The notes below the pieces were generated by a model. That model saw nothing but the letters and a program-made list of their open reading frames with translations. It was not told the origin of the DNA and ran no database searches. A stretch of DNA of 64,000 nucleotides. It comes from DAOTWA01 sp963702935 (lineage in GTDB: Bacteria > Chloroflexota > Anaerolineae > Anaerolineales > Anaerolineaceae). The first letter of the stretch is position 1. The number at the start of each line of letters is the position of its first letter. Positions 43,129 through 51,884 of this stretch are shown piece by piece. Where the stretch lies: assembly GCA_963702935.1 (NCBI GenBank), contig OY969772.1, positions 3,720,001-3,784,000 of the forward strand, given 5' to 3'. Both the position numbers and the translations under genes were made by a program.

Positions 43129-44486
43129 GGGCTATCCTGCCAGATTGAATCCGTGGAAATCTTCCAGAACACCATGGCGTCGCGCACCAGGGACTGGGTG
43201 CCCACGACGCATACCATGCCGTCTGCTCCTGCCAAATCCAGCGCCTCCCGGAAGGCGGCCTGAGAGTCGGGCCGGTCGATGACCTCAGAGTGCAGGCTTG
43301 CGGCGTAGCTCAACGGCTCGTCTGTAAAGATCAGGTTGGGGTTATTGGCGCGCGTCACGATCATGTGATCCACCAACGGCGAGAAAGCCTCCAGAAAACC
43401 GCGGTAATCTTTATCGTGGGGCAGGCTGGTCACCAGCACCATTGGGCGCCTGATCAAGTGGGCGGTGCTCTCCAGGAACATGTGGGCCGATGCACCGTTG
43501 ATGGCCCCGTCGACCACGATCAAGGGCTGGTTGTGAATGACGTCGCAGCGTCCCGGGAACCTCACCTGGCTCATCCTGCTGGCCCAGTCTCGTTCCGGGC
43601 GTATGGCGGCATTGGTGAAGACGGACACAGCCCCAAAGGCCACGGCCAGGTTTATTCCCTGGTATTCTGCGGCGGTGTAAGACTTGAGCCAGCAGGCGTC
43701 ATTGAACGCGGGGAATTGTATTTCCATCTGTTGCTCGAGCTGCCCGGTGCGGCACTGCTCGTAAAGGATCTCCCGGCCGACTCTGAAGACCCTGGCGTGG
43801 ATACGCTCGGCTTCAGCCTGGATGACCTCGTCTACCTCCGCAAGCTGGGGGGCGGAGAGGATGGTAGAATTGGGCCTCGCCATCCCCGCTTTATGCCAGG
43901 CCACGTCCAGGATGGTGGGTCCCAGCTTGTCGAGATGTTCCGCCATGATGGGCGTGAGGCAGGTTACCGAATGATCCAACAGACTGTTGTCATCGAAGCG
44001 CCCGCCGCGCCCGGCCTCCAGCACGATAGCCTCCGCGCCGTTGGCGTAGAAGTATTTCAACGCGCAGGCCAGGATGATCCCGGTCGGGCCGAGAAATTTC
44101 AGCCCCTCCAGGCTTTGATCGACCTGGAGGATCGCCGGGGCCAGATCGTTAATGATTTGCATAAAGGCGCTTTCCGGAATGGCCTTGCCGTTCAAGCGGA
44201 TGCGCTCGCAGAAATCTACCAGATGAGGGCTGGTGACCAGACCTACTTTGTACCCCATGGCCTGGAGCATGGCGCTGCACAGGATCGCGGTCGAGCCCTT
44301 GCCTTTGCTGCCCGTCACGGCGATGGCGGGAGTCTTGTTCAAGGGAATACCTGCCAGGGCAAACACTTTTTGGATAGCGGTCAGGTCACGCGTCTGAGAA
44401 TTGTATCCGCTCACCCAGGGCTTCACGCGAGAATACGACTGGTAAACGAAGCGGATACAGTCGTTCATGCTGGTCAGTGTTTCCAT
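43089..44486 (-). CDS. Second FolC-like Mur ligase
   Basis: A 465-residue intact Mur ligase-fold protein with the P-loop AVTGSKGKGSTAILC, TSPHLVDFCERIRLNGKAIP, LEAGRGGRFDDNSLL and VDGAINGASAHMF. Compared with canonical FolC the H of the DGAHN motif is Ile here (DGAIN), and GLGGRxDATN has become GRGGRFDDNS. It is therefore a divergent paralogue, perhaps with a different acceptor or amino acid, rather than a spare folate enzyme. It is read divergently from lon across a 205-bp spacer containing a perfect palindrome. Confidence 0.75.
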   Translation of the reverse strand: METLTSMNDCIRFVYQSYSRVKPWVSGYNSQTRDLTAIQKVFALAGIPLNKTPAIAVTGSKGKGSTAILCSAMLQAMGYKVGLVTSPHLVDFCERIRLNGKAIPESAFMQIINDLAPAILQVDQSLEGLKFLGPTGIILACALKYFYANGAEAIVLEAGRGGRFDDNSLLDHSVTCLTPIMAEHLDKLGPTILDVAWHKAGMARPNSTILSAPQLAEVDEVIQAEAERIHARVFRVGREILYEQCRTGQLEQQMEIQFPAFNDACWLKSYTAAEYQGINLAVAFGAVSVFTNAAIRPERDWASRMSQVRFPGRCDVIHNQPLIVVDGAINGASAHMFLESTAHLIRRPMVLVTSLPHDKDYRGFLEAFSPLVDHMIVTRANNPNLIFTDEPLSYAASLHSEVIDRPDSQAAFREALDLAGADGMVCVVGTQSLVRDAMVFWKISTDSIWQDSPYPAFADLEASSA

Positions 44487-44584
44487 GCGGACTCTATCTC
44501 CAAGACCCGGGTGATGGCCAGGTGCTGTCGTGAGCCTGTGGCCGAGCTTAATGGGCGGAAAACCTACGAGTTTTGCCGCTAACC

Positions 44585-44623
44585 CTCACCTGATGGTAAA
44601 ATCATATTTTACCATCAGGTGAG
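44585..44623. promoter_or_regulatory. Perfect 39-bp palindrome upstream of lon
   Basis: CTCACCTGATGGTAAAAT (44585-44602) and ATTTTACCATCAGGTGAG (44606-44623) are exact reverse complements around CAT. It lies 69 bp upstream of lon and about 100 bp from the divergent FolC-like gene. A TTGAAA at 44633 with TTTAAT at 44658 (19-bp spacing) could be the lon promoter, just downstream. No T run follows, so it looks like a protein-binding operator rather than a terminator. It does not match CIRCE or HAIR. Confidence 0.6.
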
Positions 44624-44691
44624 CAATCATTCTTGAAAGCTTTGTGGGGGCGGGCTGTTTAATTGTACTTTTATCAGAAAGGGCTAATTGT

Positions 44692-47199
44692 ATGAAAGGT
44701 GATGATTGGTCGCAGCGCCAGGACGAAGACGAGGAATATAACAACATCTTGCACCAGCGCACGGAAGAGCTGTACCGTATTCCCAACGCTGAGCCGGATG
44801 AGGATGGGTTGGTTGAGTGTGGCGTCCTTACCCTGCGCGATCTGGTCGTGTTCCCCAGGATGGTCTCTCCCATATTTATCCAACCAGGCCCTACCTTATT
44901 GGCCATCCAGGAAGCCCAGCAGAACGTCGAAACAGTGATCGCTTTAATGCAACGCGACCCGGAAGAGGACAACCCAACTCCGGAGGACTTCTTGCCCATT
45001 GGGGTGGAGATGGCGGTGGGGCGCTTGTTGAGCATGCCAGATGGCAACAGCTCTGCTTTGGTGCAGGGCCGGCGGCGGGTGGACATCGTTGAATTCGTTC
45101 AGAAAGAGCCCTATATCATCGTGCGCGCCCGGCCGGTCGAAGACCCGGTGGAAGTGAATCACGAGACAGATGCGCTCATGCGCACCTCGCGCGACTTGTT
45201 CGAGCGCTGCGTGCAATTGGACCGCAGCCTGCCGGACGAGGCGCACCTCTTTTCGATCAATATCACCGAGCCGGGCTGGCTGGCGGATATGATCGCCACG
45301 GCCATCTCCCTGCCGTTGAAAGAGCGCCAGGACTTACTCCTGCTGCCGGAGCCGGTCGAGCGGTTGAAGCGCGTCAATTGGCTGCTGGCTCAGGAGCTGG
45401 ACGTGCTGGAGCTGGAGGACGAGATCCACAACCGGGTGCAGAGTGAGGTGGATCGCAGCCAGCGGGAATTCTATTTGCGCGAGCAGATGAAGGCCATCCA
45501 GACAGAATTGGGCGAAGGCGACATCTGGACCCGGGAGATTTCCGAGGTGCGCGAGCGCGTGGAAAAGACCGCCTTGCCAGAAGAGGCCCACGCCCAGGCG
45601 CTGAAAGAGATCGAGCGTCTCACGCAAATGCCGCCTATGGCGCCCGAGGTAGGGATCATCCGCACCTACCTGGACTGGATCCTCGATCTGCCCTGGGAAC
45701 AGGCCACCGAAGACAATCTGGACGTGAAGCACGCCGCTCAAGTGCTCGAGAAATATCATTATGGCCTGGGGCGCGCCAAGGATCGCATTTTGGAGTACAT
45801 CGCCGTGCGCAGCCTGAGCCCCAAGCACGCCCGCCAGCCAATCTTATGCTTCGTTGGCCCGCCCGGAACGGGGAAGACTTCCCTGGGCCGCTCGATCTCC
45901 GAGGCGCTGGGGCGCAAGTTCGTGCGCCTCTCGTTGGGCGGGGTGCGCGATGAAGCCGAGATTCGCGGCCACCGCCGCACTTATATCGGCGCGCTGCCGG
46001 GGCGCATCTTGCAGACCATGCGCCGGGCGGGCACCGTCAATCCCCTGTTCATGCTGGACGAGGTGGACAAATTGGGCGCCGATTTCCGGGGCGACCCGTC
46101 GGCGGCTTTGCTGGAAGTGCTCGACCCCGAGCAGAATTTCGCCTTCTCCGATCATTACCTGGAGCTGGCCTACGATCTTTCCAAGGTCATGTTCATCACC
46201 ACGGCCAACTCACTCGGCAGCATCCCTCTGGCGTTGCTGGACCGCATGGAGGTTATCGAGTTCCCCGGCTATATTGACGAGGAGAAGCTGGAGATCGCGC
46301 GCCGTTTCCTCATCCCGCGCCAGATCGAAGAAAGTGGATTGCAGGAAAATGAGGTGTATTTCTCGATGGCGGCCCTCAGCTCCATCATCCGCGAATATAC
46401 CTACGAGGCCGGGGTGCGCAATCTGGAGCGGGAGATCGGGCGCCTGTGCCGCAAGATCGCCCGCCTCAAATCGGAGAAGAAGCATTACCCCACCCATCTG
46501 GGCGCGGCTCAGGTAGAGCGTTTCCTGGGGCCGCCGCAGTTTTTCGACACGGAAGCCGAGCGCCTGGACGAAGTGGGAGTGGCCACGGCCATCGCCTGGA
46601 CCGAAAACGGCGGTGATATCATGCCTGTGGAAGTGTTGATCCTGGAAGGGAAGGGCACCTTGCAGATCACCGGCCAGATCGGCGAGGTCATGCAGGAATT
46701 GGCCCAGGCGGCGCTGTCTTACATGAAATCGCGCTCGCGGGAGCTGAACCTGGATCCGGCCATCTACGAGCGGCTGGACGTGCACATCCACATCCCCGAA
46801 GGCGCCATCCCCAAGGATGGGCCCAGCGCCGGCATCACCATCGCTACAGCGCTCATCTCGGCCTTCACCGAGCGTGAGGTGCGCAAAGACGTGGGCATGA
46901 CCGGGGAGATTACCCTGCGCGGACGGGTGCTGCCCGTTGGCGGTCTGCGCGAGAAGATCCTGGCGGCCCACCGGGTGGGCTTGAAAACGATCCTCATCCC
47001 AGAACGGAACATGAAGGACCTGGTGGACGTGCCCAAGAAGGTGCTCACGGATCTCAAGATCATTCCGATCACCCACATGGACCAGGTCTTGGAGGTCGCT
47101 TTACATCCCGCTCAAGAAAAACCGGTGCGCCACAGGAAATCGGCTCCAAAGGAAGAAGTCGAGGAGAAACAGCTCGAGGCGGAAGAGAGCCAGGGTTAA
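44692..47199 (+). CDS. lon: ATP-dependent protease Lon
   Basis: An 835-residue LonA. It has an N-terminal substrate domain (about 35-235), a coiled-coil linker, and the AAA+ module with Walker A GPPGTGKTS (about 389-397). The protease domain has the catalytic dyad Ser712 (PKDGPSAGIT) and Lys755 (GGLREKILAAHRVG). It degrades damaged and regulatory proteins. ATG 44692 has AAAGGG eight bases upstream; the longer frame from 44644 is less likely. The C-terminal tail is Glu/Lys-rich. Confidence 0.95.
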   Translation: MKGDDWSQRQDEDEEYNNILHQRTEELYRIPNAEPDEDGLVECGVLTLRDLVVFPRMVSPIFIQPGPTLLAIQEAQQNVETVIALMQRDPEEDNPTPEDFLPIGVEMAVGRLLSMPDGNSSALVQGRRRVDIVEFVQKEPYIIVRARPVEDPVEVNHETDALMRTSRDLFERCVQLDRSLPDEAHLFSINITEPGWLADMIATAISLPLKERQDLLLLPEPVERLKRVNWLLAQELDVLELEDEIHNRVQSEVDRSQREFYLREQMKAIQTELGEGDIWTREISEVRERVEKTALPEEAHAQALKEIERLTQMPPMAPEVGIIRTYLDWILDLPWEQATEDNLDVKHAAQVLEKYHYGLGRAKDRILEYIAVRSLSPKHARQPILCFVGPPGTGKTSLGRSISEALGRKFVRLSLGGVRDEAEIRGHRRTYIGALPGRILQTMRRAGTVNPLFMLDEVDKLGADFRGDPSAALLEVLDPEQNFAFSDHYLELAYDLSKVMFITTANSLGSIPLALLDRMEVIEFPGYIDEEKLEIARRFLIPRQIEESGLQENEVYFSMAALSSIIREYTYEAGVRNLEREIGRLCRKIARLKSEKKHYPTHLGAAQVERFLGPPQFFDTEAERLDEVGVATAIAWTENGGDIMPVEVLILEGKGTLQITGQIGEVMQELAQAALSYMKSRSRELNLDPAIYERLDVHIHIPEGAIPKDGPSAGITIATALISAFTEREVRKDVGMTGEITLRGRVLPVGGLREKILAAHRVGLKTILIPERNMKDLVDVPKKVLTDLKIIPITHMDQVLEVALHPAQEKPVRHRKSAPKEEVEEKQLEAEESQG

Positions 47200-47221
47200 G
47201 CCCCCACCCGTAACGAAAAAT

Positions 47222-47264
47222 AAAAGCCCGGAGGTTCTGGAAAGAATTCCTCCGGGCAATTTTC
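47222..47264. terminator. Bidirectional terminator between lon and coiled-coil gene
   Basis: GCCCGGAGG (47226-47234) pairs with CCTCCGGGC (47249-47257). TTTTCTTT follows on the plus strand and A/T-rich sequence precedes it, so it can act from both sides. Confidence 0.85.
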
Positions 47265-47308
47265 TTTAAAACAGGCAGCGGAGTAACAGGAAGAAGGACG
47301 TCCTCAGG

Positions 47309-47779
47309 CTAGGGTTGCTGCTGCTCTTTGCGGGGTTTCTCGGTCTGTAGCGCGCGGATACCGTTCCTCACCTGGGTCAGGATGCGGTCCATTTCCATCT
47401 CCAACTGGGTAAGGGTTTGCATAACGTATTCATCCGCCTCTCGCCGGGTGCCTTCTGCCTCGACCCCCGCCTGCGCGATGATCTGATTGGCCCGCTCCTG
47501 CGCGGCCCCGACGATGGCGTCCCGCTCGATCAATTGTTCGCCCTTTTCGCGCGCCAGCGCTACTGTGCGAGCTGCTTCTTCTTGCGACTGGGCCAGGATG
47601 CGATCTCGTTGGGCCAGGATCTGTTGCGCCTTCTTAACCTCTTCGGGGATGGTGACCCGCATCTGGTCGATCAGGTCCAGCATGCGGTCTTCATCCACGA
47701 TGACACTGTGGGTAAAAGGAAAGGCGCGGCTTTCATTGAACAGTTCTTCCAGCCTGTCAACCAGATGCTGAATGTCCAT
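47309..47779 (-). CDS. Coiled-coil protein of unknown function
   Basis: A 156-residue, almost entirely helical and charged protein. It begins MDIQHLVDRLEELFNESRAF, then has long heptad-like stretches (KKAQQILAQRDRILAQSQEE, AREKGEQLIERD) resembling ATP synthase subunit b or DivIVA-like coiled coils. There is no membrane helix. It is co-directional with coaD and recG. I do not recognise a defined family, and a role in cell division or envelope organisation would be a guess. Confidence 0.6.
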   Translation of the reverse strand: MDIQHLVDRLEELFNESRAFPFTHSVIVDEDRMLDLIDQMRVTIPEEVKKAQQILAQRDRILAQSQEEAARTVALAREKGEQLIERDAIVGAAQERANQIIAQAGVEAEGTRREADEYVMQTLTQLEMEMDRILTQVRNGIRALQTEKPRKEQQQP

Positions 47780-47860
47780 GTTGTCCTCCGCTCATATTTG
47801 TCCAGCAAAGTGTTGCAATATCTAAGCCAAAGTTTAGACTGAAAGTGTGAAAACGTCAAA

Positions 47861-48385
47861 TTAATCGCGCAGTGAAGTTACCGTGACGACTTGCTGCCCA
47901 TCGCCAAGCTCACGAAAGCGCGCCTTCAAAGCTTCGCTGACGTGCTGGGGCACTATGCTGCTCACGTCTCCGCCTAATGAGGCGATCTCACGCACGGTGG
48001 TCGAGGAAAGGAAGGTGTGCTCTTCATTGGTGATGAAGGCGATCACCTCTACGTCGGGAGCCAGGCGATGATTGGCCAGGGCCATGCGGAATTCGTGCTC
48101 GAAATCCGAGAACACCCGCAGCCCGCGCACGATCACCTGGGCGTGCATCTGGTGACAAAAATCGACGGTCAGCCCGCTATAGGACGTGACGACGATCTTT
48201 TTTTCGCCTTTGAACGTCTTTTGCACCTGTTCCAGCCGTTCTTGAGTGGAGAAAAGCAGATTTTTGAGAGGCCGGTCGTAAACGGCCACGATCACTTCGT
48301 CGAACAGATTGACAGCCCGGTGGGTAATGTCGATGTGCCCGTAATGGATGGGGTCAAACGTACCAGGGAATACGGCTCTGACCAT
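47861..48385 (-). CDS. coaD: Phosphopantetheine adenylyltransferase CoaD
   Basis: A 174-residue nucleotidyltransferase making dephospho-CoA from 4'-phosphopantetheine and ATP. It has FPGTFDPIHYGHIDI (the HxGH motif), RGLRVFSDFEHEFRMALANH and the FLSSTTVREIASLGGDVS end. It starts one base after the recG stop, so they are co-transcribed. Confidence 0.93.
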   Translation of the reverse strand: MVRAVFPGTFDPIHYGHIDITHRAVNLFDEVIVAVYDRPLKNLLFSTQERLEQVQKTFKGEKKIVVTSYSGLTVDFCHQMHAQVIVRGLRVFSDFEHEFRMALANHRLAPDVEVIAFITNEEHTFLSSTTVREIASLGGDVSSIVPQHVSEALKARFRELGDGQQVVTVTSLRD

Positions 48386-48386
48386 T

Positions 48387-50900
48387 TTAGCTGATGTCTC
48401 CTTTGCCTTCGCCCCAAAAATCGTGCAGAGTTTGGACGAGAAGCTGCTCCGCGGGAGCCTCGAGATCCGGGTCTTCCGAGAAAAGCTGTTGAGCCTGCTG
48501 GCGCGCTTTTTCTATCAGCTTCACGTCAGTGAGATTGGCCATCCTCAGCTCCGAAAAGCCCGCCTGGCGAGTGCCAAGGAACTCTCCTGGACCACGCTGC
48601 TCCAGATCGCGCTCGGCGAGCACGAAGCCGTCGTTGGTCTCGGCCATCACGGTCAGCCGCTCGTTCTCCACGGCGTCTTCCTTGTCCGGAATCAGCAGGC
48701 AGTAGGCCTGATCCTGTCCGCGCCCCACCCGGCCGCGGAACTGGTGAAGCTGGGCCAGGCCGAAACGGTTGGCCCCTTCCACCAGCATGATGGTCGCATT
48801 GGGAACGTCCACGCCTACCTCGACGACTGAGGTGGAGACCAATATCTGGTACTCACCGTCGCGGAAGCGCGTCATGACGGCGTCTTTCTCTTCCGGGCGC
48901 AAGCGCCCGTGCAGCAATCCGAGCTGGTAATGAGGGAAGATGTATTTCTGCAAACGCTGGTATTCTTCCACTGCCGCGTGGACGCCATCCTCTTCGCCGC
49001 CCTCGACCAGGGGATAGATGATGAATGCCTGGTGGCCTTTTTCCGCCTGAGAGCGGATCAGAACGTAGGCCCTTTCTCTCTCGCGAGGGGAGAGAACGTG
49101 CGTCTCCACCGGCTGGCGACCGGGGGGCATCTCGGCCATCACGGTGGGGTCGAGGTCGCCATAAACGGTTAGCGCCAACGAGCGCGGGATGGGTGTGGCC
49201 GTCATCACCAAAAGATGCGGATTCTCTCCCTTCGCGCGCAAGCGCGCGCGCTGCTCGACGCCAAAGCGGTGCTGCTCGTCCACGACTGCCAGTTGCAGCC
49301 TCTGGAAAACCACCGGATCTTCGATCAGAGCGTGCGTCCCGACCGCGATCTTAATGCTGCCGTCCGCCAGGCCCTGGCGAATCTCGTCCTTTTCTGCCTC
49401 CGGCGTACTGCCCACTAACAGGCGAATTTCTCCCGGTTGCAGGGGGGCCGAGCCATTTTCCGGCGCATCGGCGAGAAGGCGCGTCAGGTTGCGGTAATGC
49501 TGCTCGGCGAGGATGCTGGTGGGCGCCATGATGGCGGCCTGAGCGCCGTGGCGCGTCACCATGGCCATGCCCAGGGTGGCGATGACGGTCTTGCCGGAGC
49601 CCACGTCTCCTTGCAGAAGGCGGTTCATCGGGCGGCCCGACGACAGGTCGCCGCGCACGTCTTCCAGCGCATGGAGCTGGGCTTCCGTCAGGGTGAAGGG
49701 CAGGCAGGCGATTCGCTCCTGCATCCATTCGTCCGGCGTGTCGAATACTTGCGCGGCTTCCGCCTGCCAGTTGCGTTTCTGGCGCAGAACGCCGAGCTGT
49801 AGCAAGAAGATCTCGTCGAAAGCCAGGCGTTCGCGGGCCTTGCGGAGCTGGTCTTTATTATCGGGAAAATGGGCCTGGCGCAGCGCCGTGGAAAGGTCGA
49901 CCAGCCCGGCGCCATTCTTGACCGACTCTGGCAAAAAGTCCTCTACCCTGGGCGCCCAGAAGCCCACGGTCTGGTGCATGATACGGCGCAGCCAGCGCTG
50001 AGTCATGTTGGCGGTGAGCGGGTAGACCGGCACGATGCGGTTGGTGTGAAGCTGTTCCTCTTCCAGCGGCTCCCATTCCGGGCTGGTCATCACCTGGCGT
50101 CCAAGATACTGGTCGACTTTGCCGGAGATTACCATCCCCATATTGGCGCGCAAGCGGTTCGCCAGCCAGGGCTGGTTGAAAAAGGTCAGACGCAGATAGC
50201 CCGTGCCATCTGAGACGACTACCTCGGTGATCTGGGATTGCCCGCCGCGCACGGAACGGTTCGTGGCGCTTTGAACCGAGGCGATCACGGTCACTTCCTC
50301 GCCATATTCCAGGCGGTAGATTGGCTTGAGCTGGCTATAATCGTCGTAGCGCCTGGGGAAGTAATACAGCAGGTCGCCGAGGGTGTGCAGCCCTAATTCT
50401 TGCAGGGTCTCGGCATGGCGCGGCCCAACCCCTTGCAGCACGGTCAGGGGAGCGTTCAGCCCGGCCGTCTCTTGCCCTCCCGGCGCACGATCCAGCGAAG
50501 GGCGCTTCTTGGGCGGTTTGCCGGGCCGGGCAAGCTCGTCCTGCGGCGGCTTTGCCGAAGGAGATCTGGGGAGCCGTTTATCGCCGTGCTTATCCTTTGG
50601 GGATTGAGCGGGCTGGCTCATGTTTTCGTAAGTAGCCAGATCGGGAGCATCGCGGTTGCCCTGCAATGATTTCCACAGTTCTTTGAGGGCGTTGCCGCGC
50701 GCTTCAGGCTCGAGCAGCGGGTATTCCCCGAGGCGTTCAGTAACTGTGCGAATGAGATCCTCAGAGAGGCTGTCCGCGCGCGCCTCTGCTTCCCAGGCCG
50801 GCAGGATTTTGTCCAGGCCGCCGACCACCGCGCGGTTATCGTACCCGCGCTCAGCTTCGAGCTTGAAGAATTTCTGTAATTTTTCCAGTGATAATGGCAT
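48387..50900 (-). CDS. recG: ATP-dependent DNA helicase RecG
   Basis: An 837-residue SF2 helicase that remodels stalled forks and Holliday junctions. After a lineage-specific 150-residue N-terminal extension (charged and Pro/Lys-rich at 95-140), the wedge domain begins with VLQGVGPRHAETLQELGL. The helicase motifs are clear: GDVGSGKTVIATLG, DEQHRFGVEQR, MTATPIPRSLALTVYGDLD, and FRGRVGRGQDQAYCLL. TAAAAT lies six bases before the ATG, suggesting a leaderless message. Confidence 0.94.
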   Translation of the reverse strand: MPLSLEKLQKFFKLEAERGYDNRAVVGGLDKILPAWEAEARADSLSEDLIRTVTERLGEYPLLEPEARGNALKELWKSLQGNRDAPDLATYENMSQPAQSPKDKHGDKRLPRSPSAKPPQDELARPGKPPKKRPSLDRAPGGQETAGLNAPLTVLQGVGPRHAETLQELGLHTLGDLLYYFPRRYDDYSQLKPIYRLEYGEEVTVIASVQSATNRSVRGGQSQITEVVVSDGTGYLRLTFFNQPWLANRLRANMGMVISGKVDQYLGRQVMTSPEWEPLEEEQLHTNRIVPVYPLTANMTQRWLRRIMHQTVGFWAPRVEDFLPESVKNGAGLVDLSTALRQAHFPDNKDQLRKARERLAFDEIFLLQLGVLRQKRNWQAEAAQVFDTPDEWMQERIACLPFTLTEAQLHALEDVRGDLSSGRPMNRLLQGDVGSGKTVIATLGMAMVTRHGAQAAIMAPTSILAEQHYRNLTRLLADAPENGSAPLQPGEIRLLVGSTPEAEKDEIRQGLADGSIKIAVGTHALIEDPVVFQRLQLAVVDEQHRFGVEQRARLRAKGENPHLLVMTATPIPRSLALTVYGDLDPTVMAEMPPGRQPVETHVLSPRERERAYVLIRSQAEKGHQAFIIYPLVEGGEEDGVHAAVEEYQRLQKYIFPHYQLGLLHGRLRPEEKDAVMTRFRDGEYQILVSTSVVEVGVDVPNATIMLVEGANRFGLAQLHQFRGRVGRGQDQAYCLLIPDKEDAVENERLTVMAETNDGFVLAERDLEQRGPGEFLGTRQAGFSELRMANLTDVKLIEKARQQAQQLFSEDPDLEAPAEQLLVQTLHDFWGEGKGDIS

Positions 50901-50906
50901 GTTCTA

Positions 50907-50912
50907 ATTTTA
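50907..50912 (-). promoter_or_regulatory. -10 element of recG, leaderless arrangement
   Basis: Minus-strand TAAAAT is separated from the recG ATG by only TAGAAC. A start site at the usual distance would fall on the start codon. No convincing -35 hexamer is seen. Confidence 0.4.
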
Positions 50913-51026
50913 CCGCAAGTTATAGTCGTTCATTTTTGGGTTCTCTGGGAATTGCTATGCGTCATTGTTGCCTGCGGAAAAGCGCGCAGGCATTCTTCCA
51001 CCCGGGAGGCTCCCAATGCCCCCTTT

Positions 51027-51881
51027 TTACAGCGATGGGAGTTCCATGGCGAAGACCCCCAGGCTGCGCGGTCCAAACAACGTGGCCAGGGACAGCCCGA
51101 TGGGGTGCTCGCTAAAAGGCGTGTCGGGAAAGCGGTCGGAGGCGTGCTCGCGTAATGTGTGCGCTTCGTGCGTCATAGGGGGCACACTCTGGATCAAGGC
51201 GATGTGGTAGAGGTCGCTGAATTCGTCCAGGAATTCTTGCAAATAATCCATCAGATGCCGGGCGCTGCGCACCTTCTCCAGGCTGGTCAGGCGGCCGTCT
51301 TCCAAAGTGAAGATGGGCTGCAAGCCCATCATTTCCCCGACCAACGCCTGGGCCTGGCCGATGAAGCCGGCATGGTATAGATAGGAAAGGCCGGGAATGC
51401 AAAAGATGGTGTAAATGTGAGGGATCATGCCTCGCATCAGGCGCTCGATCTCGACGCCCCGGGACCCTTTGGAAGCGGCTTCAGCGGCTTGCTGGACGAG
51501 GATGCCCAGGCCGATCGAGGTGGTTTGCGAATCGATCACCTGGGTGGCCACCCGCCCGCGCACGGATTCGGCGGCTTCCAGGGCGTTGGGAACGTTTTGA
51601 CTCAGGTGGGAGGAAATCAGGATGGCGACAATTTCGTTGTAGGTCTGGCTGAGGGTTAAAAAGATCTGGCGAAATTCATCTACCGAGGGCGGCACCAGGC
51701 GCGGCTCGAGGCCATTCTGGGCCGTGATGGGGAGCTGGTTTACTTTGAGCTCGTCGTCGTTTTCGTACGAGCGCCCGTTGATCTGAATTCTAGAAGGTGG
51801 GATAACGACCAGGTCGCGCCCCGGAAAAGCGGGCTTGGAGAATTGGACGCTGCTATCGGTGAGTATGCAAACAGATGCCAT
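51027..51881 (-). CDS. DegV-family fatty acid-binding protein
   Basis: A 284-residue DegV protein. It opens with VCILTDSSVQFSKPAFPGRD and has the conserved QPSVDEF-like region (RLVPPSVDEFRQIFLTLSQT), VIDSQTTSIGLGILVQQAAE and FCIPGLSYLYHAG, FTLEDGRLTSLEKVRSA. DegV proteins (FakB) hold a fatty acid for phosphorylation by FakA, whose gene lies immediately upstream with a 3-bp gap. Together they would activate exogenous fatty acids for lipid synthesis through PlsX/PlsY. Confidence 0.88.
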   Translation of the reverse strand: MASVCILTDSSVQFSKPAFPGRDLVVIPPSRIQINGRSYENDDELKVNQLPITAQNGLEPRLVPPSVDEFRQIFLTLSQTYNEIVAILISSHLSQNVPNALEAAESVRGRVATQVIDSQTTSIGLGILVQQAAEAASKGSRGVEIERLMRGMIPHIYTIFCIPGLSYLYHAGFIGQAQALVGEMMGLQPIFTLEDGRLTSLEKVRSARHLMDYLQEFLDEFSDLYHIALIQSVPPMTHEAHTLREHASDRFPDTPFSEHPIGLSLATLFGPRSLGVFAMELPSL

Positions 51882-51884
51882 GGC

